From Lampropedia aestuarii (GTDB taxonomy: Bacteria > Pseudomonadota > Gammaproteobacteria > Burkholderiales > Burkholderiaceae_C): a stretch of 50,892 nt of DNA. Shown here piece by piece: positions 1-6,574 of this stretch; within the stretch, counting starts at the first letter, position 1, and every line of letters begins with the position of its first letter. Location: contig NZ_SSWX01000010.1 in the NCBI RefSeq assembly GCF_004803635.1, forward strand, positions 96,935-147,826, written 5' to 3'. A program made the translations under genes and the position numbers. The notes under the pieces were generated by a model. That model saw only the letters and a program-made list of their open reading frames with translations. It was not told where the DNA came from and made no database searches.

Positions 1-26
1 GCGTTCTAACACGTTCTAAGTGCTGC

Positions 27-1796
27 TCACTCGTCGCCGATATAACGTTTTCTGCGATTGGCTTTGAGGTATTGCAAGTCAGCGACCACCAGGCCGTCCA
101 CGCAGTCTGAAAAGGCTGCATCGGTGTTGAAGGCGACAAACTGCACGCCGCCATCTTCATAGACCTCGGTGTATTGCTTGAACAGCGGCGGAATCGACAA
201 ACCCATCTGGTCCAAGGCGCTTCTCAACGTGTTCAAGGCTTGGCGGTACTCCATGCCGCTCCAGTCGGGCAGGCCATCGACACTGGTCAATTGCAGCGGG
301 GTGCGCGCATGTGCAATAGCGTGCTTAGCAGGGTAGAAGTGGCTGTAAAAGCTGCTCAGCAATGCCTGTGCCAAAGGCGGGAAGCGCTTGCTGATGCTCA
401 CTGGCCCGAGCAAAAAACGCACCTCAGGGTGTTGCTTCAAATACGCGCCAATGCCGCGCCAGAGCAGATCCAGGCCATTTTGCCGCCAGTAGCGAGGCTG
501 CACAAAGCTGCGTCCCAGCTCCACGCCTTGCTCCAGGTAGGGCAGGGCTGCTGGCTGGTAATCGAATAAGGTGTTGCTATAGAGCTCTTTGGCCAGTTGG
601 TTGAGGGCGGTGTCTGGATGTGTTTGTTGGTCGTTGCTGCTGGGCTGCTGCACTGCGGCAGTGGGCATTTGCGAGATCTTGCGCAAGCGGTAGGAGCCGA
701 CAATTTCCAGCGCCTCATCGTCCCACAGCACGATGTGTTCGTACTGGCTGTCGTACAGGTCACTGTCGCGCCGGCGGCCTGTGCCTTCGCCGACGGCGCG
801 GAAGCTGACCTCACGCAGCCGGCCCAATTCACGCATCACGCTGGAGTCTTCCTCAAACTGGTAGAGCCGAATATGCAAGCCTTCGCGGGTCATGCCCAAA
901 AGCGGGCACTGGCGCAGCGTGGTTTTGAGCGTTTGGCGGTCTTCCGGGTGGGCAATGCTTTGGGCATTGCTGCGAAAGCACGAGGCTTCGCGGCCTTTGG
1001 CAATTTTGTAGACGTGGTGCTTGAACATCTTGGTGCGCAGCCTCCAGTCGCCCGGCAGCGACGCATAGGTGTCGTAGGCGATGGCGTGACCAATGTGGAT
1101 GCGCACCGTGCGGTTCGTGTGCTTGAACATCTCCCGCACCAGCCACATCGTCGACAAGGGCTTGGCAACAATCGACAGGCCATAGAAGAACACCGAGTTG
1201 TGGGCGTCGATGAACAGCGGCAAGATTGGGGCCCGGGTTTTGCTGGCAAAGCGCAAAAAGCCCGAATTCCATTTGCTGTCTCGCACGCCTTGGGGCGCGA
1301 TGCGTGAGACTTCGCCAGCTGGGAAGATGATGACTGCGCCCTCATCTTGCAAGTGCGCCTCGATCGCGCGGATGTTGTCGCGGCGCGTTTGCTGGCCCAT
1401 ATTGTCAACCGGCAGCAGCAGGCTGTGCAGTGGCTGCAAGTGTTGCAGCACATCATTGGCCACGATCTTCACGTCGCGGCGCACCTGCCCCACCATTTTG
1501 AGCAGTGCCAAGCCGTCCAGACTGCCAATCGGGTGGTTTGAGATGATCACAACCCGGCCCCAGGCCGGGATGTGCTCCAGATCGCGGTCGCTGACGGTGG
1601 TGGCAAAACCAAAGTACTCCAGCACCTGCTCTACAAAATCAAAGCCTTTGAGCTGCGGGTAGCGCTGTGCGAAGTTGTGAAACTCGGACTCTTTGAAGAC
1701 AAAGCGTAAAAGTGTGACCAAAGAGCCGTAGGCGCGCGGACTTTTCTGCGGCAGCTGAGGGTAACGGCGACTCAGAACATTCTCGATGGAAAACAT
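27..1796 (-). CDS. Bifunctional acyltransferase, OlsF-like (PlsC-type plus GNAT-type domains)
   Basis: This 589-residue protein joins two acyltransferase domains. Residues about 75-250 resemble lysophospholipid (PlsC-type) O-acyltransferases: an NHPIGSLDG block at 87-95 with His88 and Asp94, and FPAGEVSR at 158-165. Residues about 300-520 resemble the OlsB-type N-acyltransferases that load 3-hydroxyacyl groups onto ornithine; seen are LREVSFRAVGEGTG at 327-340, then D345-L-Y and a GLDLLWRGIGAYL helix. Fusions of this kind (OlsF) make ornithine lipids in other proteobacteria, so a membrane-lipid role is inferred. The start at 1796 was chosen because MFSIENV follows a GGGGG ribosome site; the frame stays open upstream to 2039 but that part looks non-coding. 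It is transcribed away from the rtc genes as an apparent single gene. The amino-acid substrate is not shown by the sequence. Confidence 0.72.
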   Translation of the reverse strand: MFSIENVLSRRYPQLPQKSPRAYGSLVTLLRFVFKESEFHNFAQRYPQLKGFDFVEQVLEYFGFATTVSDRDLEHIPAWGRVVIISNHPIGSLDGLALLKMVGQVRRDVKIVANDVLQHLQPLHSLLLPVDNMGQQTRRDNIRAIEAHLQDEGAVIIFPAGEVSRIAPQGVRDSKWNSGFLRFASKTRAPILPLFIDAHNSVFFYGLSIVAKPLSTMWLVREMFKHTNRTVRIHIGHAIAYDTYASLPGDWRLRTKMFKHHVYKIAKGREASCFRSNAQSIAHPEDRQTLKTTLRQCPLLGMTREGLHIRLYQFEEDSSVMRELGRLREVSFRAVGEGTGRRRDSDLYDSQYEHIVLWDDEALEIVGSYRLRKISQMPTAAVQQPSSNDQQTHPDTALNQLAKELYSNTLFDYQPAALPYLEQGVELGRSFVQPRYWRQNGLDLLWRGIGAYLKQHPEVRFLLGPVSISKRFPPLAQALLSSFYSHFYPAKHAIAHARTPLQLTSVDGLPDWSGMEYRQALNTLRSALDQMGLSIPPLFKQYTEVYEDGGVQFVAFNTDAAFSDCVDGLVVADLQYLKANRRKRYIGDE

Positions 1797-2073
1797 AGCA
1801 TGCCCCCTAAGGCAAATCGAAAAAAAATCGTATGTAACCAGCCAATTGGCCAACCCTGCGCGTGGGTGTGCTGCGGGGTTGCAAAGAGAGTTTATGAAGT
1901 ATTCGTGGCTGGCGTGTGACAACGCTCCTGTCGGTGCAGGGATTGTGGTGATTGGCTGCAATGCTGTTTCAAAATGGCAGCAGGCAGAAGCTCCCAACCG
2001 GGCAGTGCGGTGCGATGGCGGCGCCAGACATCGGCCCATCTTTTCGCAAGGCAGGCGATGGCGTCAAGCGCAA

Positions 2074-3162
2074 TTACCCGCGGCCAGATGGGGTGAGGGG
2101 GGCATCACAAGGCGCACATCGCACCAGCCAATACGAGTGGTGTTTGCCGGTACATTGCTCATACATAAAGCGCACGGGTAAAAACTGCTCTATCACGCTG
2201 AAGTTGGTGCTCGCATGCAGGCTGATGTCGGTGCACGTGAACTGCGCAGCCTGGCCGCTGCGCGATACCGCAAGCGCCAAAGGCAGCGCCCACTGATCGG
2301 CCAGGTATTCATCGAGTACAGCTTCTTCGCGCATTTGAAAGCGCCGCACGGCTTTGGCCAATTGGCTGGCGACCTGCTCGGCGCTGGTGTTTTTTTGCCC
2401 TAAACGGCTCATCACCTGGGTCGTATTGGCATACTCCAAAGTCACCAGCAAGGCATTGCCTGGCCCTTCGTGTTGCTTGCAAGGCCCTATGCGTAACTGT
2501 TTTTTCTCGTAGCTCCAGCCCAGCAATTGGCCCAGTTGCTGTAGCTCGCGGTGGGCGATATTGCGCGCCAGGCCAGGCGCATACGATTCGGCATAGCCAC
2601 CTAGGCTGGTACCGCGTGTCACCAGATCGAGTGGGGTGAGCGGCACGCTTGCAGGCTCAATCAGCGCCTCGATCACGCCGCCACCGGCTGGCGCAAAGCC
2701 CATGCGCTGCAATGCCAACGTGCTGGCCGCTCCCAGTTTGGCCAGCAGCGGTGCATAGCTGCGCTGTACAAAGTGAAAGCAGGGCGCCATCGGGTTGTGG
2801 GTGCCGCCGCTCAAGTGGATGCGGCTGGGCGCATCGGCCAGCATCAAGGCTGGCCAAATGGTTTGCAGCACCAAGGTGCAGCTGCCAGCTGTCTCCATCG
2901 CAAAACGGTACTCGCCGGGACGAACCGCTTGCGGTGCAAATTCCAGCTCCGACGAACCCAGCTGCGCGCCAGTGACTGCTGCACCACTGATGGCCGCAGC
3001 CGCATGCACGCAAGTCAGGTGCTGGCGCATCAGGCCGGGTTTGGGCCGTTTGGCGCGAATGTGCCTGATTTGCAGGGGTTGGCCGGTGATCATCGACAAG
3101 GCCAGCGCGGTGCGCAGTACCTGGCCGCCGCCTTCGCCGCTGGCGCCGTCTATTTCTACCAT
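2074..3162 (-). CDS. rtcA: RNA 3'-terminal phosphate cyclase RtcA
   Basis: RtcA converts RNA 3'-phosphate ends to 2',3'-cyclic phosphates using ATP. The 362-residue product has the family signature EGGGQVLR at 10-17 and the LHASTNFSVI block, in which His316 is the expected adenylated histidine. The length is slightly above the usual 340 because of a short tail after residue 345. The start at 3162 (MVEIDGASG) matches the family N-terminus; a longer reading to 3282 would only add unrelated residues. It lies 104 bases after rtcB in the same direction and is the last gene of the rtc unit. Control by RtcR and sigma-54 from the promoter at 6420-6435 is inferred from locus structure. Confidence 0.93.
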   Translation of the reverse strand: MVEIDGASGEGGGQVLRTALALSMITGQPLQIRHIRAKRPKPGLMRQHLTCVHAAAAISGAAVTGAQLGSSELEFAPQAVRPGEYRFAMETAGSCTLVLQTIWPALMLADAPSRIHLSGGTHNPMAPCFHFVQRSYAPLLAKLGAASTLALQRMGFAPAGGGVIEALIEPASVPLTPLDLVTRGTSLGGYAESYAPGLARNIAHRELQQLGQLLGWSYEKKQLRIGPCKQHEGPGNALLVTLEYANTTQVMSRLGQKNTSAEQVASQLAKAVRRFQMREEAVLDEYLADQWALPLALAVSRSGQAAQFTCTDISLHASTNFSVIEQFLPVRFMYEQCTGKHHSYWLVRCAPCDAPLTPSGRG

Positions 3163-3266
3163 GTGTTGCTCTCTGTTCTCTGTTCTTGTTGTATTGCAAA
3201 GCAGGTGTGTTGTGTTCCAAAGCAAGCGTTTGGGCACGCCTATACGTCCCAGCGCTTGCAGAGCGA

Positions 3267-4652
3267 TTAGCCTTTCACACACACCACCTGCTTCAAGATA
3301 TGCACGACATCGACCAGCTCACGCTGGGCCAGCATCACCGCATCGATGTCTTTATAGGCCATCGGGATTTCATCGATGACCTCGGCATCTTTGCGGCATT
3401 CCACACCTTCGGTCGCACGTTTCTGGTCTTCGATGGTGAACAGTTTTTTGGCCTGCGTGCGGCTCATGGTGCGACCCGCGCCGTGGCTGCAGCTGTTGAA
3501 GCTTTCCGGGTTGCCGCGGCCGCGCACGATGAAGCTTTTGGCCCCCATGCTGCCCGGAATAATCCCCAGTTTCCCCGCCTCGGCATTCACCGCGCCTTTG
3601 CGGGTGACGAACACCTCTTGGCCAAAATGCGTTTCTTTTTGCACATAGTTGTGGTGGCAGTTCACCGCCTCGGTATGGGTCTCAAACGGCTTGGTGATCA
3701 CTTTGCGCAAGGCGTTGATGGTGCGCACCATCATCACCTCGCGGTTGGCGGCGGCGAATTTCTGCGCCCATCCCACGCCTTTGACGTAATCGCCAAAATA
3801 ACGCGCGCCTTCCTCAAAATAAGCCAAATCCTGATGCGGCAAGTTGCGTTGGTGCAGCTCGGCATCTTTTTTGGCCAGTTCAATGAAGTGCGAACCAATG
3901 GCGTTCCCTACCCCGCGTGAACCGGAATGCAGCATGATCCACACCGCCTGGTTTTCATCCAGGCACAGCTCGATGAAATGGTTGCCGGTTCCCAGTGTTC
4001 CCAAATGCTTGTAGTTATTGGTATTGGCAATACGCGGATGGGCTTGGCAAATCTCTTCAAACTCTTTGGCCAAATTGGTCCACGCCGCATCGGTTTCTGA
4101 AGGCGGGGTTTCCCAGCTGCCTTTATCGCGGCCATAGCGTTTGGGTGTCATCCCTACCGGCACGGCTTTTTCAATCGCAGCGCGCACGCCCGACAGATTC
4201 TCTGGCAGATCGCTGGCCGTCAAGGTGGTTTTGCAGGCCATCATTCCGCACCCCAAATCCACGCCGACGGCGGCAGGAATAATCGCTTTGATGGTCGGCA
4301 CGACCGAGCCAATCGTCGCGCCAATTCCCAGGTGCACATCGGGCATCACGGCCACATGCTTGTACACAATCGGCAGGCGCGAGATATTGGCCAGCTGCTC
4401 TTTGGCAGCGTTTTCCACTGGCACGCCGTGGGTCCACATTTTCACTGGCACGCCACCAGGTACTTGCATTTCGGTGTAGGCGCCATCGATTGCGGCCTTC
4501 TCAAAATCAGCCGCATTCCAGGGTGCTTTGGGTGGCTGATTGCGGGACTGGGCAGCCGCGGCTTTACGGGTCAGGCGTGCTTGGGCAACCGCTTCCGGTG
4601 TTTGGGATGCGGCTTGCGCTTGAAGGTGCATGTTGTTATTTGTCATGGTCAT
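3267..4652 (-). CDS. rtcB: RNA-splicing/repair ligase RtcB
   Basis: RtcB seals RNA 2',3'-cyclic phosphate or 3'-phosphate ends to 5'-OH ends using GTP and manganese. The 461-residue protein carries the metal and nucleotide residues of the family: VDLGCGM at 131-137 (Asp132, Cys135), GNHFIE around His225, LHSGSRGVGN from His242, NCHHNY at 331-336 and SHGAGRTMSR, in which His390 is the expected guanylylated histidine. The first 45 residues are an Ala/Gln-rich extension. Two in-frame ATGs (4652 and 4646) follow a GGATGGAG ribosome site; the second is better spaced. It sits between the slipin gene and rtcA, giving the order slipin-rtcB-rtcA, as expected for a stress-induced RNA-repair operon. Confidence 0.95.
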   Translation of the reverse strand: MTMTNNNMHLQAQAASQTPEAVAQARLTRKAAAAQSRNQPPKAPWNAADFEKAAIDGAYTEMQVPGGVPVKMWTHGVPVENAAKEQLANISRLPIVYKHVAVMPDVHLGIGATIGSVVPTIKAIIPAAVGVDLGCGMMACKTTLTASDLPENLSGVRAAIEKAVPVGMTPKRYGRDKGSWETPPSETDAAWTNLAKEFEEICQAHPRIANTNNYKHLGTLGTGNHFIELCLDENQAVWIMLHSGSRGVGNAIGSHFIELAKKDAELHQRNLPHQDLAYFEEGARYFGDYVKGVGWAQKFAAANREVMMVRTINALRKVITKPFETHTEAVNCHHNYVQKETHFGQEVFVTRKGAVNAEAGKLGIIPGSMGAKSFIVRGRGNPESFNSCSHGAGRTMSRTQAKKLFTIEDQKRATEGVECRKDAEVIDEIPMAYKDIDAVMLAQRELVDVVHILKQVVCVKG

Positions 4653-4728
4653 TCACTCCATCCTAATCAATCTTCGAGGTGCTGGCGCATGCGCTGTGCA
4701 TGCACCAGCGTGTGTTGCTTGTTCGTGC

Positions 4729-5874
4729 TCAGGGCTGGCGTATCTGGACTAAACCATTGAGGACCTGGTCCAGACCGCCAAAGACCGAGATTTTGTCGAT
4801 GCGCTCGGCCACGCGCTCTAGCGTTTCCAGCTCTTTCATGCGCAAGGCGACGGGGTTGTTTTCCATCACTTTGGCGGTGTTGAGCAAAGAGCGCGTGGCG
4901 GCGGTTTCTTCGCGGCGGCGAATCAGGTTGGCCTCGGCTTGCTTTTCGGCTTGCACGACCTGGGTCAAAATCGTTTTCATCTCACCGGGCAGCACAATGT
5001 CTTTGACGCCAACGCTTTCGAGCTGCATGCCAAAGCCAGGTAGCTTGGCCGCCATATGTGCCATCACCGCCTGGTCGATGCTGGTTTTATCGGCCAGCAA
5101 CTCATCCAGGCTGCGTGTGCCTACTGCAGCGCGCAAGGCAAACTGCAGTTCGCGGTACAAATAGTCGGCCGGTTTTTGCAGTTGTGCGTGCGCAGCCAGC
5201 ACATCGCTGAAGCGGTAGTTGGCTTGCAAGTTCAAACGCAGGCTGACTTTGTCGCGGGTCATGATTTCCTGGCCCGAGACCTCCTGGGTTTGCAAGCGCA
5301 GATCCACCAGCGCCACCTCGATGTGGCGGCCATAGCGCCAGAAACCGTAGTTGCCAGCGGGCAGCAAAGGCTGGACTTGGCCGTCTATGCGCAGCAAACC
5401 CACATGGCCTTCTGGCACCTGCACTTGCAGCACGCCGCCCAGGTTCTGCACGGCTTGGCTGCGCAGTTGTGGGTTGGTGATGCGTTTGAGCAAATCGTCT
5501 GGCAATTGGGGCGCAGCCTGTACGTCAATGGTGTCGATCTGGGTGTGCACCAGACCCTTCCAGTACAGCGCACGCGTGGCCGGTGGCAGGATTTCCACCA
5601 GCACGCCGTTGTCGCTGCGCAGGCCGACTTCGTGTTCGGCCAGTTGCACCGCGGTGAATTCGGCCGCCACCACTTCAGGCTCTTGCGTCAACAGGTAGTC
5701 GACCAGCTCGTGCTGGAAGCGGGCTTGGTTCAGCGAGAAACGCTCGACCTGCAAGGCATCGGTGGCGGCAATCAACCAGTGGCTGCCGCTGTGCAGTACG
5801 CGCTCAAAATCGCCATTGCGCAGCAGCAATGCGCGTTCGTTTTTCTTGATGGTGATGCGTTCAAAAGTTGCCAT
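4729..5874 (-). CDS. Slipin / SPFH (band 7) family protein of the rtc operon
   Basis: The 381-residue protein has an SPFH/band-7 core at about residues 155-345 (seen as GHVGLLRIDGQ, then a charged helix KQAEANLIRRREETAATRS near 325-343). The N-terminal 150 residues form a degenerate repeat of the same fold (ALLLRNGDFERVL). No clear N-terminal membrane helix is visible, unlike many slipins. SPFH proteins assemble into membrane-associated oligomers; the role in RNA repair is unknown, but slipin genes recur in rtc operons. The start at 5874 (MATFERITIK) has GGAAG five bases upstream. It lies 76 bases before rtcB and about 270 bases after the tRNA-like RNA, so co-transcription from the sigma-54 promoter is likely. 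Confidence 0.82.
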   Translation of the reverse strand: MATFERITIKKNERALLLRNGDFERVLHSGSHWLIAATDALQVERFSLNQARFQHELVDYLLTQEPEVVAAEFTAVQLAEHEVGLRSDNGVLVEILPPATRALYWKGLVHTQIDTIDVQAAPQLPDDLLKRITNPQLRSQAVQNLGGVLQVQVPEGHVGLLRIDGQVQPLLPAGNYGFWRYGRHIEVALVDLRLQTQEVSGQEIMTRDKVSLRLNLQANYRFSDVLAAHAQLQKPADYLYRELQFALRAAVGTRSLDELLADKTSIDQAVMAHMAAKLPGFGMQLESVGVKDIVLPGEMKTILTQVVQAEKQAEANLIRRREETAATRSLLNTAKVMENNPVALRMKELETLERVAERIDKISVFGGLDQVLNGLVQIRQP

Positions 5875-6070
5875 GTCGGCTTCCAGTATTTTGTCTATCT
5901 TCAATGAGGTTGCCGTTACAGCACAGGCAGGGCAGTCCAAAGAAGCTAAGGGCCTGGGCTTGGCAGTGCGCTGCAATACAAGCGGTGCTTGTGCTGACTA
6001 GCTGGCTGCGAGCGCGGCTGGCATTCATAAGGTCTGCAAGCTGCCATCGCTGACGGTGTTTGTGGGGCTT

Positions 6071-6151
6071 GCAGGTGCACCCGATGGTGCAACCTGCAAG
6101 GCCTGCGAACACCGCGTTCGGCGGGGTTTCAAGTAGCCGGTTTTTCAACCG
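6071..6151 (-). other. Hairpins in the leader between the tRNA-like RNA and the slipin gene
   Basis: Three stem-loops lie in the transcript 3' of module 2. They are CGGTT-GAAA-AACCG at 6151-6138 (overlapping the acceptor end of module 2), CGAAC/GTTCG at 6120-6106, and an 11-bp stem with one bulge and an ATCG loop at 6097-6071. None has a T-run, so they do not look like terminators; they may be processing or stability elements. From 6070 to 5875 I see nothing further before the slipin start. Confidence 0.45.
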
Positions 6152-6409
6152 AATGGGCAGGAGTCGAACCTGCGACAAACCTTTCTAAAAAGGGTGCTCT
6201 ACCAGACTGAGCTACCAGTGGTGCCTGTAAGGGACTCGAACCCTTCTTTTCCGTAGAAAAGCTAACCCTAGTCAGGCTTTCATCCGAGCTGGGGCAGAGT
6301 GCGGCATACCAGCGGTCAACAGGGCCCAGGCCCCGAACCTCTGGCACCGGCAGGGCAGAAACTCATTTCTCAACCCTGGCCTGTGAGCACAAGGCCTTGC
6401 TTCGGATGC
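6149..6409 (-). ncRNA. Structured RNA with two tandem tRNA-like modules, start of the rtc transcript
   Basis: Read on the minus strand, the RNA should begin near 6409, the expected start of the sigma-54 promoter at 6420-6435. Its first bases (6408-6399) pair over 9 bp, with one bulged A, to 6289-6281. This closes a 5' domain holding three hairpins: 6378-6396, 6351-6377, and 6307-6312 with 6341-6346 extended by 6314-6317 with 6336-6339. Module 1 (6277-6219) has a 5-bp acceptor-like stem GCCTG/CAGGC, a tiny D-like arm, a 6-bp hairpin with a TACG loop, a perfect 5-bp T-arm with TTCGAGT loop, and an encoded ACCA end. Module 2 (6221-6149) has a canonical D-arm (AGTCTGGTA loop) and T-arm (TTCGACT loop), but a collapsed anticodon arm (4-base loop) and a mismatched acceptor. 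It resembles the tRNA mimicry of bacterial YrlA/Y RNAs. The 3' end is unknown. Confidence 0.7.
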
Positions 6410-6419
6410 AGAGGTAGTT

Positions 6420-6435
6420 TGCGAAAACTGTGCCA
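6420..6435 (-). promoter_or_regulatory. Sigma-54 promoter of the rtc unit
   Basis: The minus strand reads TGGCAC-N5-TCGCA. The -24 GG and -12 GC elements are complete and correctly spaced, with one deviation (C for T) just before the -12 GC. It faces the tRNA-like RNA, slipin, rtcB and rtcA, and lies upstream of rtcR, which encodes the matching enhancer-binding activator. Transcription should start near 6409, exactly where the closing stem of the structured RNA begins. Confidence 0.8.
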
Positions 6436-6463
6436 GCTGCAAAATGGTGTATATGAATTTTTA

Positions 6464-6476
6464 TAAGTATTTGATA
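6464..6476 (-). promoter_or_regulatory. IHF-like site in the rtcR/rtc intergenic region
   Basis: The minus strand reads TATCAAATACTTA, a full match to the IHF consensus WATCARNNNNTTR, centred about 60 bases upstream of the predicted sigma-54 start. A second site at 6513-6525 matches 12 of 13 positions. The surrounding 6440-6570 is strongly AT-rich, as expected for bending between an upstream activator site and a sigma-54 promoter. The RtcR binding sites themselves could not be recognised. Confidence 0.5.
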
Positions 6477-6574
6477 AATATTGATTTATTAATAAACAAT
6501 CTATTTACCTTTGAATAAATTGATTGGGTAAAATAGAAATATAGATATATTTTTAGATAAATAAATACACAGTC

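Noticed and set aside
6149-6277. Two ordinary tRNA genes
   Set aside because: Module 1 is only 59 bases and has no normal D or anticodon arm. Module 2 has a 4-base anticodon loop and mismatched acceptor. Neither can be a decoding tRNA.
6129-6347. A 72-codon minus-strand frame across the tRNA-like region
   Set aside because: The segment is better explained by stems and T-arm/D-arm sequences of a structured RNA; the peptide has no ribosome site or motif.
6314-6408. Classical Y RNA (Ro-binding) stem from CCGAAG and TTGACC words
   Set aside because: The words occur but pair better with other partners (6281-6289 and 6336-6339), and no Ro/TROVE gene is in the window. Left open, not claimed.
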